NCBI RefSeq assembly: GCF_002091635.1
Contig: NZ_BDAC01000008.1
Location: 179,270 to 243,269, forward strand
Length of the DNA: 64,000 nt
Origin: Pseudomonas indica NBRC 103045
Lineage (GTDB): Bacteria; Pseudomonadota; Gammaproteobacteria; Pseudomonadales; Pseudomonadaceae
Direction: 5' to 3'
In this document: piece by piece, positions 39,468 to 46,608 of the stretch
How the letters are laid out: the number at the start of each line of letters is the position of its first letter
How positions within the stretch are numbered: the first letter of the stretch is position 1
Translations under genes and position numbers: made by a program
Notes under the pieces: model-generated
Databases searched by the model: none
Told to the model about the DNA's origin: nothing
Seen by the model: only the letters and a program-made list of their open reading frames with translations

Positions 39468-40115
39468 TCAACTCACGCCCCGATAACGCCCGGCGCGGTG
39501 GTTGATCGCCAGGACCATATTCAGCGCCAGCGCGCCGAGGACAGACAGCAGCACTTTGTCCGCCGGCACGATGAACAGCGCCGCCAGCACGATCGCCGCA
39601 TCGATCGCCATCTGCACCTTGCCGGCTCGCAGGCCAAAGCGCTCCTGCAGGAACAGTGCGAGAATATTCACCCCGCCCAGGCTGGCGCGGTGGCGGAACA
39701 GCATCAGCAGGCCGAGCCCCATGGCGAAACCGCCGAACAACGCGGCATAGAGCGGGTTCAACCGGGAGAAACCGACCCACTGCGGGGTCAGCTCGGCCAG
39801 CCACGACACCAGGCCGACCGCGCAGAGGGTGCGCAAGGTGAACATCCAGCCCATGCGCCAGATCGCCAGCGCATAGAACGGCAGATTGATCAGGAAGAAC
39901 GCCCAGCCGAACGACCAGCCGAGCAGGTACTTGAGTAGGAACGCCAAGCCCACGGTACCGCCGGTGAGCAACCCGGCATGGCCGTAGAAAGCGATGCCCA
40001 GGGCAACCATGGCGGTGCCCGTCAGCAGCGCCAGGGCATCCTCCCACAGCCGATGACGGACGATCAGCGCGGCCAGGTCTTCGACCTGGGAACCATCGGA
40101 CCTGGCTGAAGCCAT
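39468..40115 (-). CDS. YitT-family membrane protein
   Basis: This 215-residue inner-membrane protein has five to six hydrophobic helices, including ALALLTGTAMVALGIAFYGH, the conserved GLLTGGTVGLAFLLKYL near 48, and LYAALFGGFAMGLGLLMLF. This is the YitT/DUF161 pattern of predicted transporters, without the C-terminal DUF2179 domain of the longer Firmicute members. I chose ATG 40115 with AGG ten bases upstream; a start at 40166 would add 17 poorly conserved residues. It is transcribed after folA on the same strand, 87 bases away. Substrate unknown. Confidence 0.85.
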   Translation of the reverse strand: MASARSDGSQVEDLAALIVRHRLWEDALALLTGTAMVALGIAFYGHAGLLTGGTVGLAFLLKYLLGWSFGWAFFLINLPFYALAIWRMGWMFTLRTLCAVGLVSWLAELTPQWVGFSRLNPLYAALFGGFAMGLGLLMLFRHRASLGGVNILALFLQERFGLRAGKVQMAIDAAIVLAALFIVPADKVLLSVLGALALNMVLAINHRAGRYRGVS

Positions 40116-40202
40116 GGGGATAACCTGTCGTGCAAGGGGCGAAGCGGGAATGCTAGCCCCGTGCACATCCAGCCGACTTGGCCGGGGTCAAGAAAGCGGC
40201 GA

Positions 40203-40718
40203 TCAGCGCCGCACCCAGGTCTCGAAATCGTAGGCCGGCGTATCCGCCGTGGCGGGATGCTCGTCATGGGCCTCACGTACCCACTCCGCCTCACTGAACT
40301 CAGGGAACCAGGCATCGCCCTCCGGGCGCAGGCCTACCCGGGTCAGGTAGAGGCGGTCGGCCCGCTCCAGGGCCTGGGCGTAGAGCTGCGCGCCGCCGAT
40401 CAGCATCAGCTCACCGGCGCCCTGCTCGCGGGCCCAGTGCTCGGCGCGTTCGATGGCCGCGTCCAGCGAGGCGAAGGCTTCCGCACCCTCGAGCTGCAAC
40501 CCGGGCTGGCGGCTGACCACCAGATTGAGCCGGCCCGGCAGCGGCCGACCGAGGGAGTCCCAGGTCTTGCGACCCATGATCACCGGCTTGCCGAGGGTCA
40601 TGGCCTTGAAATGCTTGAGGTCCGCCGGCAGGCGCCAGGGCAGTTGATTGTCGCGGCCGATCACGCGGTTCTGCGCGAGGGCGGCGATCAGGGCGAGGGG
40701 GAGTGTGGTCGTATTCAT
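40203..40718 (-). CDS. folA: Dihydrofolate reductase
   Basis: FolA reduces dihydrofolate to tetrahydrofolate with NADPH and is the target of trimethoprim. The 171-residue form contains ALAQNRVIGRDNQLPWRLPA near 13 (substrate loop and Trp), DLKHFKAMTLGKPVIMGRKT for cofactor binding, and the NADPH motif MLIGGAQLYAQAL near 105. ATG 40718 begins the usual hydrophobic first strand (LPLALIAALA); an in-frame ATG at 40742 has a slightly better purine tract but adds eight unusual residues. Its product pathway links to thyA at 44906-45700, whose reaction generates dihydrofolate. Confidence 0.96.
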   Translation of the reverse strand: MNTTTLPLALIAALAQNRVIGRDNQLPWRLPADLKHFKAMTLGKPVIMGRKTWDSLGRPLPGRLNLVVSRQPGLQLEGAEAFASLDAAIERAEHWAREQGAGELMLIGGAQLYAQALERADRLYLTRVGLRPEGDAWFPEFSEAEWVREAHDEHPATADTPAYDFETWVRR

Positions 40719-40792
40719 GGCGGCGAGCATACCAGAGGACATCTCGCCGGCCAGCCCAGCCTAAGCTGTGTCAAATCGCTCACAAATCCACC

Positions 40793-40810
40793 CTGTCACC
40801 GGACGGTTAC
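40793..40810 (+). promoter_or_regulatory. Candidate Pho box upstream of glpQ
   Basis: CTGTCAC (40793-40799), four bases, then CGGTTAC (40804-40810) gives the 7-4-7 layout of a PhoB site. The first half is a perfect match and the second matches five of seven positions. It lies 70 bases before the glpQ start, fitting phosphate-starvation control of a periplasmic phosphodiesterase. Confidence 0.5.
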
Positions 40811-40879
40811 CGGAATAACGCCAAACCGTCACGGGTCGCCGGGCAGTCTTGTCCGACTAAACCGCAAGGAGATGCCGAG

Positions 40880-42007
40880 ATGTCCCATAAACACCCCGCG
40901 ATCCTGCGTCATTGGCTGCTCGCCTGCAGCCTGTTGTTGCCGCTGATGTCCCACGCCGCCCCCGCAGCCACCGTCAGCACCGAAGCCCGCGGCCGCCACC
41001 ACGTCGAGCCGAGCCCCTTGGTGATCGGTCATCGCGGCGCCAGCGGCTACGTGCCCGAGCACACCCTGGCGTCCTACGCGCTGGCGGTTCTGCAAGGTGC
41101 CGACTACATCGAGCCGGACCTGGTGATGACCAAGGACGGCCAGTTGATCGCCCGCCACGACAACGAGCTGGGCCTGACCACCGACGTGGCGCAACGCCCC
41201 GAGTTCGCCGACCGCCGGCGCACCCAGACCGTCGACGGGGTGACCCTCACCGGCTGGTTCAGCGAAGATTTCACCCTGGCCGAGATCAAGTCGCTGCGCG
41301 CCATCGAGCGCATCCCGACGATCCGCCCCGGCAACGCCCGCCTGGACGGCGCCTTCGAAGTACCGACCCTTCAGGAAATCATCGACCTGGTGAAATCCCT
41401 GCAAATCAGCCAGCAGCGGGTCATCGGTCTCTACCCGGAAACCAAGCACCCGACCCACTTCCAGCAGCTCGGCCTGGCCATGGAGCGCCCGCTGGTGCGC
41501 ATCCTCGCCCGCAACGGCTACGCCAGCCGCTGGTCGCCGGTGTATATCCAGTCCTTCGAGGTGGAGAACCTCAAGACCTTGAGCCGCCTGACATCCCTGC
41601 GCCTGGTGCAGTTGCTGTGGACCGACGGCCAGCCCTACGACCAGCAGGTGCTGGGCACGGGCCTTACCTACGCCCAGATGAGCACCCCGGCCGGGCTCAA
41701 GGCCATCGCCCGCTACGCCGCTGGCATCGGCCCGGAGAAGAGTCAGATCATCCCGCGCGACGCCGCCGGCAACCTCACCAGCCCCACCCGCCTAGTACCC
41801 GACGCCCACGCTGCCGGGCTCAAGGTGCACCCCTATACCTTCCGCGCCGAGAACAGCTTCCTCCCGACCGATTTGCGCAGCAGCAGCGACCCGCAAGCGC
41901 GCGGCGACACCGAGACGGAGATCCGCGCCTTCCTCGACGCCGGTATCGACGGCCTGTTCATCGACCAGCCGGACATCGCGGTGAAGGTGCGCGAAGCACG
42001 GCAGTGA
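40880..42007 (+). CDS. glpQ: Periplasmic glycerophosphodiester phosphodiesterase
   Basis: This is a 375-residue GDPD TIM-barrel enzyme that hydrolyses glycerophosphodiesters to glycerol-3-phosphate and an alcohol in the periplasm. The signal peptide is LLACSLLLPLMSHAAPA. Catalytic elements are IGHRGASGYVPEHT (~50, the general acid/base His and metal-binding Glu), EPDLVMTKDGQLIARHD (~79-95, Glu, Asp, His) and YPETK near 190, with a terminal FIDQPD. AAGGAG lies before ATG 40880. A Pho box candidate in the promoter supports a role in scavenging phosphate. A 13-bp hairpin follows the stop. Confidence 0.95.
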   Translation: MSHKHPAILRHWLLACSLLLPLMSHAAPAATVSTEARGRHHVEPSPLVIGHRGASGYVPEHTLASYALAVLQGADYIEPDLVMTKDGQLIARHDNELGLTTDVAQRPEFADRRRTQTVDGVTLTGWFSEDFTLAEIKSLRAIERIPTIRPGNARLDGAFEVPTLQEIIDLVKSLQISQQRVIGLYPETKHPTHFQQLGLAMERPLVRILARNGYASRWSPVYIQSFEVENLKTLSRLTSLRLVQLLWTDGQPYDQQVLGTGLTYAQMSTPAGLKAIARYAAGIGPEKSQIIPRDAAGNLTSPTRLVPDAHAAGLKVHPYTFRAENSFLPTDLRSSSDPQARGDTETEIRAFLDAGIDGLFIDQPDIAVKVREARQ

Positions 42008-42013
42008 TTCCTC

Positions 42014-42051
42014 CTCCTTACGCCTCCCGGTATCCCATGAGGCGTAAGGAG
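42014..42051. repeat. 13-bp perfect hairpin after glpQ
   Basis: CTCCTTACGCCTC (42014-42026) pairs perfectly with GAGGCGTAAGGAG (42039-42051) around a 12-base loop, seven bases after the glpQ stop. There is no T tract, so it is either a weak terminator or an mRNA 3'-end stabiliser. Confidence 0.7.
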
Positions 42052-42130
42052 AACCACGTCGGCACCAAACTATCCCACCACTCTCGCTCAGCGGTTATCC
42101 TCAAGGCTGATTCCGCCGACGAGACGCCGC

Positions 42131-43525
42131 GTGACTGCCGCCTCCCCCACTCCACTGACCCACCTCGATCACCTCTGGCTCTGCGAAGCCGTACGCCTGC
42201 GCGAAGAGCACACCGGCCCGCTGGAGGACCGCGAAGCCAATCGCCAGGCCAATACTGGCGGCGGCGACCTGCCGACTCGGATTCGCCGGCGGGCGCTGTT
42301 TCTCGCCGAGCGCGACGGCCAACTCGCCGCCCTCCGTCACTGGCATCAGGGCGCGCGGCTGGCGGGTTACCTGCTCCTGCTGCTGGCCGTGGTCGGCGGT
42401 AGCGGACTGGCAGTCGCCGCCCTCGGCGACGGGCAACGGCCGGTCAATGTGTTCTGGGCCCTGGGCAGTCTGCTCGGCCTGCACCTGCTGATGCTCCTCG
42501 GCTGGCTGTTCAGCCTGCGCTACGCCGGCGACAGCGGCGGCGCCCTCGGCCGGCTGTGGCTCTGGCTCAGCGAAAAACTCGCCCGCGATGCCCAGGCCGC
42601 GCACCTGGCGCCGGCCCTGCTGCTCCTGCTGCAACGTCGCCGCCTGGCGCGCTGGGGATTGGGGGCACTGGTGAACGGCTTCTGGCTGCTGACCCTGCTC
42701 AGCGCCGTGCTGACCTTACTCGCGCTACTCTCCACCCGTCGCTATGGCTTCGTCTGGGAAACCACGCTGCTGAGCAGCGACACCTTCGTCAGCCTTACGC
42801 GGGCCCTCGGCGCCCTGCCGGCGCTGATCGGCTTCCCGCTGCCGGACGTCGCCACCATCCGCGCCAGCGGTGACGTCGCCGTGCCCCTGGAAAGCGCCCG
42901 CCACGCTTGGGCCGGCTGGCTGATCGGGGTGCTGCTGGTCTATGGCCTGCTGCCACGCCTGCTGCTCGCCCTGTTCTGCCTGTGGCAATGGAAACGCGGC
43001 ACGGCGGCACTGGCACTGGATCTTTCCCTGCCCGGCTACCAGCTCCTGCGTGAACGCCTGCAACCGGCCAGCGAGCGCCTGGGTGTGAGCGAAGAAGCGC
43101 CCGCCGCGCTGCCCGAGCCCAAGGGCGGCGCCTACCCCGGCGACAGCGCCGGCGCGCTGCTGGTGGCCGTCGAACTGGACGATCGTCGCCCCTGGCCGCC
43201 CGCCTTGCCGAAGAGCGTGGCCGATGCCGGCATTCTCGACAGCCGCGAACAGCGCCAGCGCCTCCTCGACCAGCTCACCCGCTTCCCGCCCGAGCGCCTG
43301 GTCATCGCCTGCGACCCGCGCCGCTCGCCCGACCGCGGCACCCTCGCCCTGCTCGGCGAGTTGGCGCGCACGGCCAGCGCCACCCGTGTCTGGCTGCTCC
43401 AGGCCCCGCCCGGCGAAGCGCTGGACAGCGAGCGGCTGGAGGACTGGCATCAGGCCCTCGCGCAACTCGGCCTGCCCCACGGCTGCAGCGCACCGCTGCA
43501 CTGGCTGGAGAGCGGACATGACTGA
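42131..43525 (+). CDS. DUF2868 membrane protein
   Basis: This 464-residue inner-membrane protein of unknown function has hydrophobic helices at ~79-100 (GYLLLLLAVVGGSGLAVAAL), ~107-131, ~177-205 (LVNGFWLLTLLSAVLTLLAL) and ~262-285. A soluble C-terminal part from ~340 contains ELDDRRPWPPALP and ends LHWLESGHD. This is the DUF2868 pattern, which in proteobacteria is nearly always paired with the DUF3482 GTPase found here. The stop overlaps the next start by eight bases, so the two are translationally coupled and probably form one membrane-GTPase system. Function unknown. Confidence 0.85.
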   Translation: MTAASPTPLTHLDHLWLCEAVRLREEHTGPLEDREANRQANTGGGDLPTRIRRRALFLAERDGQLAALRHWHQGARLAGYLLLLLAVVGGSGLAVAALGDGQRPVNVFWALGSLLGLHLLMLLGWLFSLRYAGDSGGALGRLWLWLSEKLARDAQAAHLAPALLLLLQRRRLARWGLGALVNGFWLLTLLSAVLTLLALLSTRRYGFVWETTLLSSDTFVSLTRALGALPALIGFPLPDVATIRASGDVAVPLESARHAWAGWLIGVLLVYGLLPRLLLALFCLWQWKRGTAALALDLSLPGYQLLRERLQPASERLGVSEEAPAALPEPKGGAYPGDSAGALLVAVELDDRRPWPPALPKSVADAGILDSREQRQRLLDQLTRFPPERLVIACDPRRSPDRGTLALLGELARTASATRVWLLQAPPGEALDSERLEDWHQALAQLGLPHGCSAPLHWLESGHD

Positions 43526-44900
43526 AAGCCGCACGAGCCAACCGCTGAAACTCGCCGTGGTCGGCCACACCAACGTCGGCAAGACCTCCCTTTTGCGCAC
43601 CCTGACCCGCGACACCGGCTTCGGCGAGGTCTCGCACCGCCCCAGCACCACCCGCCACGTCGAAGGGGCGCGCCTCTCGGTGGACGGCGAGCCGCTGCTG
43701 GAGCTGTACGACACCCCCGGCCTGGAAGACGCCATCGCCCTGCTCGACTACCTGGAACGCCTGGAGCGGCCTGGCGAGCGTCTCGACGGGCCGGCCCGGC
43801 TGGCCCGCTTCCTCGACAGCAGCGAAGCCCGCCAGCGCTTCGAACAGGAAGCCAAGGTGCTGCGCCAGTTGCTCGCCTCGGATGCCGGGCTCTACGTGAT
43901 CGATGCCCGCGAGCCGGTGCTGGCCAAGTACCGTGACGAACTGGCGGTACTCGCCGGCTGCGGCAAGCCGCTGCTGCCAGTACTCAATTTCGTCGCCCGC
44001 CAGGACACCCGAGAGAACGAGTGGCGCGAAGCCCTGGCACGCCAGGGGCTGCATGCCTTGGTGCGCTTCGACAGCGTCGCCCCGCCGCTGGACGGCGAAC
44101 GCCGGCTGTATGAAAGCCTGGCGCTGCTGCTGGAGCGCTCGCGTCCGCAGCTGGAGCGCTTGATCGCCGATCACGAAGCCCAGGCACGCGCCCGTCAGGA
44201 GGCCGGAGCCCGGTTGATTGCGGAGCTGCTCATCGACGCCGCCGCCTGCAGGCGCAGCGTGGCCAGCCAGCCGGTTCTCGAGCAGGGCGCGATCCGCGAA
44301 CTGCGCGAAGCCATCCGCCAGCGCGAGCAGCGCTGCGTCGAAGCCCTGCTGCGCCTCTACGCGTTCCGCCCGCAGGATGCCCAGGCTGGCGACCTGCCGC
44401 TGCTCGGTGGCCGCTGGGGCGACGATCTGTTCAATCCGGAAACCCTCAAGCAACTCGGGGTGAAGGTCGGCGGCGGCATGGCGGCCGGAGCGGCGGCGGG
44501 CGCGGGGGTCGATCTGCTGGTCGGCGGCATCACCCTCGGCGCCGCCGCGCTGCTCGGCGCACTCGCCGGCGGCGGCCTGCAGACCGCCCGCAACTACGGC
44601 GGCCGCCTACTCGGCAAACTCAAGGGCCAGCGCGAACTCAGCGTCGACGACAACGTGCTGCGCCTGCTCGCCCTGCGCCAGCGCCAACTGCTCGCCGCCC
44701 TCGCCAGCCGCGGCCATGCCGCACAACAGGCGATCCGCCTGGAAAACCCGCAGGATGGCACCTGGCGCAACGGCAAGCTGCCGGAAGCCCTGTACAAGGC
44801 CCGCGCTCATCCGGAATGGTCGTCGCTCAATCCCGGCGCACGGCTGGAACAGGCGGAGCGGCAGGTGCAGATCGTGGCGCTGGCCGTCGAGTTGAAATAG
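43518..44900 (+). CDS. Era-like GTPase with DUF3482 domain
   Basis: A 460-residue GTP-binding protein. The G domain occupies ~10-200: P-loop GHTNVGKTSLL near 17, switch I with STTRHVEG, and G3 LYDTPGLED near 62. The usual NKxD is degenerate (LPVLNFVARQD near 155). The C-terminal DUF3482 region (~220-460) contains a glycine- and alanine-rich amphipathic stretch (GGGMAAGAAAGAGVDLLVGG, ~320) that could insert into membrane. Coupled to the DUF2868 gene, it may work with that membrane protein. I start at ATG 43518; the frame is open upstream only as a shadow of DUF2868. It converges on thyA with a five-base gap and no terminator. Confidence 0.88.
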   Translation: MTESRTSQPLKLAVVGHTNVGKTSLLRTLTRDTGFGEVSHRPSTTRHVEGARLSVDGEPLLELYDTPGLEDAIALLDYLERLERPGERLDGPARLARFLDSSEARQRFEQEAKVLRQLLASDAGLYVIDAREPVLAKYRDELAVLAGCGKPLLPVLNFVARQDTRENEWREALARQGLHALVRFDSVAPPLDGERRLYESLALLLERSRPQLERLIADHEAQARARQEAGARLIAELLIDAAACRRSVASQPVLEQGAIRELREAIRQREQRCVEALLRLYAFRPQDAQAGDLPLLGGRWGDDLFNPETLKQLGVKVGGGMAAGAAAGAGVDLLVGGITLGAAALLGALAGGGLQTARNYGGRLLGKLKGQRELSVDDNVLRLLALRQRQLLAALASRGHAAQQAIRLENPQDGTWRNGKLPEALYKARAHPEWSSLNPGARLEQAERQVQIVALAVELK

Positions 44901-44905
44901 CCGGT

Positions 44906-45700
44906 TCAGACCGCAACCGGTGCCTTGATATGCGGGTGCGCCTGGTAGCCCACCAGCTCGAAGTCCTCGTAGCGGAAGGCGAACAGGTCCTTCACTTCCG
45001 GATTGAGCTTCATAGTCGGCAGCGGCAGCGGCTCGCGGGAGAGCTGGAGGTCGGCCTGTTCGAGGTGGTTGGCGTAAAGATGGCAGTCGCCGCCGGTCCA
45101 GATGAATTCGCCCGGTTCCAGATTGCAGACCTGCGCCACCATCAGAGTCAGCAAGGCGTAGCTGGCGATGTTGAAGGGTACGCCGAGGAAGATATCGGCC
45201 GAGCGCTGGTAGAGCTGGCAGCTCAGGCGGCCCTCCGCTACGTAGAACTGAAACAACGCGTGGCACGGCGGCAGGGCCATCTGGTCGACCAGCGCCGGAT
45301 TCCAGGCGGAGACGATCAAGCGGCGTGAGTCCGGATTCTTGCGGATCATCTCGATCAGCTTGGCGATCTGGTCGATGGACTCGCCGTTCGGCGCCGGCCA
45401 GTTGCGCCACTGGTAGCCGTAGACCGGGCCAAGGTCGCCGTTTTCGTCGGCCCATTCGTCCCAGATGGAAACGCCGTTTTCCTTCAGGTAGCGGATGTTG
45501 GTGTCGCCGGCGAGGAACCACAGCAGCTCATGGATGATCGATTTCACATGACACTTTTTGGTGGTCACCAGCGGGAAACCGTCGGCCAGGTCGAAACGCA
45601 TCTGGTAGCCGAACACGCTGTAGGTGCCGGTGCCGGTGCGGTCGCTCTTGAAGGTGCCGTGCTCGCGCACGTGGCGCATCAGGTCGAGGTACTGTTTCAT
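44906..45700 (-). CDS. thyA: Thymidylate synthase
   Basis: ThyA methylates dUMP to dTMP using methylene-tetrahydrofolate and releases dihydrofolate, which FolA recycles. The 264-residue length equals the E. coli enzyme. The nucleophile is Cys146 in [14 protein letters not shown]. Other landmarks are [12 protein letters not shown] (~20-31), the [10 protein letters not shown] segment, the dUMP-binding [14 protein letters not shown] and the C-terminal PVAV-type end. ATG 45700 ([11 protein letters not shown]) is preferred over 45730. Upstream lies the structured leader region and not the lgt gene I recall next to thyA in P. aeruginosa. Confidence 0.98.
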   Translation of the reverse strand: MKQYLDLMRHVREHGTFKSDRTGTGTYSVFGYQMRFDLADGFPLVTTKKCHVKSIIHELLWFLAGDTNIRYLKENGVSIWDEWADENGDLGPVYGYQWRNWPAPNGESIDQIAKLIEMIRKNPDSRRLIVSAWNPALVDQMALPPCHALFQFYVAEGRLSCQLYQRSADIFLGVPFNIASYALLTLMVAQVCNLEPGEFIWTGGDCHLYANHLEQADLQLSREPLPLPTMKLNPEVKDLFAFRYEDFELVGYQAHPHIKAPVAV

Positions 45701-45871
45701 CGCGGGCTCGAAGGCGGGGGGAGCCGGCAATGGTAAGAGGCGCCCGGTCGCGGTTCAAGTTGGCCGCGACGGGGCGCGCTGGCGGGCTACCACGCCATGC
45801 CGATGCTGGCTGGTTCGCATTTCGCCCTGCCGGGCTTGTTCCGGGTCGGTCGGCGGACTAGAGTCTGGCCC

Positions 45872-46179
45872 GTCACGGCATAGCCGTGACGAACGGGTGT
45901 GGTAACCCAGACAACCGGGGCGCGGTAGGCGCCATAGACGAGAGCGGACACTTTTTAGTGTGCGTTGCGTTCTCGTGTCATCATGGCGGGCCGTGCAAGG
46001 CAGGCTTCGGCCTGGCCGGTTCCCTCGGTTGCCGGTTTACCACCCTTGCACGGTTCCGCCTCCATTCGTGTGGTAACGGATGGCGGCGGATTTCGCCAAA
46101 CCGAGGAGCAACGGATAATGCGCTATCCCCCTTTTACCCCAGGGCTCCGCCCTGTCGTGTGTCATGCCGTAGTTATGAC
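45872..46179 (+). ncRNA. Structured leader / candidate cis-regulatory RNA upstream of a small-protein gene
   Basis: This ~300-base gene-free block is packed with pairings. There are 8-bp hairpin 45872-45890, hairpin 45895-45908 with loop GTGGTA, hairpin 45948-45961 with a T4 loop, and a 10-bp stem 45991-46000/46044-46053 enclosing a TTCG tetraloop hairpin (46001-46014). Hairpin 46062-46083 has 8 pairs including one G-T and again the loop GTGGTA, and hairpins 46140-46154 and 46161-46179 follow. TACCAC at 46038-46043 can pair with either GTGGTA loop, and 46023-46030 pairs perfectly with 46099-46106, crossing the 10-bp stem. From memory, similar DNA precedes small DUF3077/DUF6124-type genes in many Pseudomonas. 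Transcription direction toward 46198 is inferred from the ribosome sites. An RNA function is not proved. Confidence 0.55.
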
Positions 46180-46210
46180 CTTCACCGGAGGTACGCCATG
46201 GCTGACGTGA
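46118..46210 (+). CDS. Putative 30-residue leader peptide overlapping the next gene
   Basis: ATG 46118 follows GAGGAG at a good distance and opens a 30-codon frame beginning MRYPPFTPGLRP and ending GGTPWLT. Its stop lies 13 bases inside the downstream gene that starts at ATG 46198, so translation of the two could be coupled. The GAGG of its ribosome site is one arm of an 8-bp pairing (46023-46030 with 46099-46106), so its access could be controlled by RNA folding. It is too short to judge by composition. Confidence 0.35.
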   Translation: MRYPPFTPGLRPVVCHAVVMTFTGGTPWLT

Positions 46211-46431
46211 TCCCCTTCCCGCCCCGCCCACCGGCCATCGACATTCCCGACTGCCCCTTCCAGGCCGACGCCGAGATGCGTCTGCGGGTAGCGCAACAAG
46301 CCATCCAGGCTGTCCTGCGCCAGGAAGGCAGGGTCCTGGCCTCCCCCTGGATCGACGTCGGCCTCGGCGCCGTCCGCCTGCTCGACGAAGTCCAGATGCT
46401 GTACCGGCGTTCACTGCAAAGCAGACACTGA
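46198..46431 (+). CDS. Small hypothetical protein (77 residues)
   Basis: An unrecognised 77-residue protein preceded by a strong GGAGGT eight bases before ATG 46198. It has a proline-rich start (MADVIPFPPRPPAIDIPDCP) and then a single predicted helical stretch (AEMRLRVAQQAIQAVLRQEG) ending in a basic tail RRSLQSRH. It has no signal peptide or membrane segment. Its position after a structured leader and its helical C-terminal half resemble the small DUF3077/DUF6124-type proteins of Pseudomonas in context, but I cannot claim homology. A GACGGC hairpin follows the stop. Confidence 0.65.
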   Translation: MADVIPFPPRPPAIDIPDCPFQADAEMRLRVAQQAIQAVLRQEGRVLASPWIDVGLGAVRLLDEVQMLYRRSLQSRH

Positions 46432-46443
46432 TCGCAAAAGCGC

Positions 46444-46483
46444 GCCGTCGGGGTGAGGTGATTCGCGCCCTGACGGCCTTTCC
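46444..46483 (+). terminator. Possible terminator after the small-protein gene
   Basis: GCCGTCGGG (46444-46452) can pair with CCC-GACGGC (46468-46477, one bulged T), followed by CCTTTCC. The T tract is poor. Confidence 0.4.
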
Positions 46484-46570
46484 TGCGATGGGTCATAGTC
46501 CCTTGCAGCGCTGGTTTCAAGTTTCGAACATCCGGTTTGCAGGCTCCTGCTTCCCTGAGGCAGAGTTCTT

Positions 46571-46594
46571 CACTAACGTAACTATTAGTTAGTG
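46571..46594 (+). promoter_or_regulatory. Inverted repeat just before the T6SS effector gene
   Basis: CACTAAC (46571-46577) and GTTAGTG (46588-46594) are perfect inverted repeats around a 10-base AT-rich centre, 14 bases before the effector start. It may be an operator or an mRNA hairpin limiting translation; the ribosome site after it (GGA) is weak. Confidence 0.5.
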
Positions 46595-46608
46595 CTAATG
46601 GAACCAGC

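Noticed and set aside
45886..46431. 181-codon open frame covering the structured leader and the small gene as one protein
   Set aside because: The first 104 codons overlap the hairpins, have no ribosome site and are Cys/Gly/Arg-rich like translated structured RNA. The strong GGAGGT before ATG 46198 marks the likelier start.
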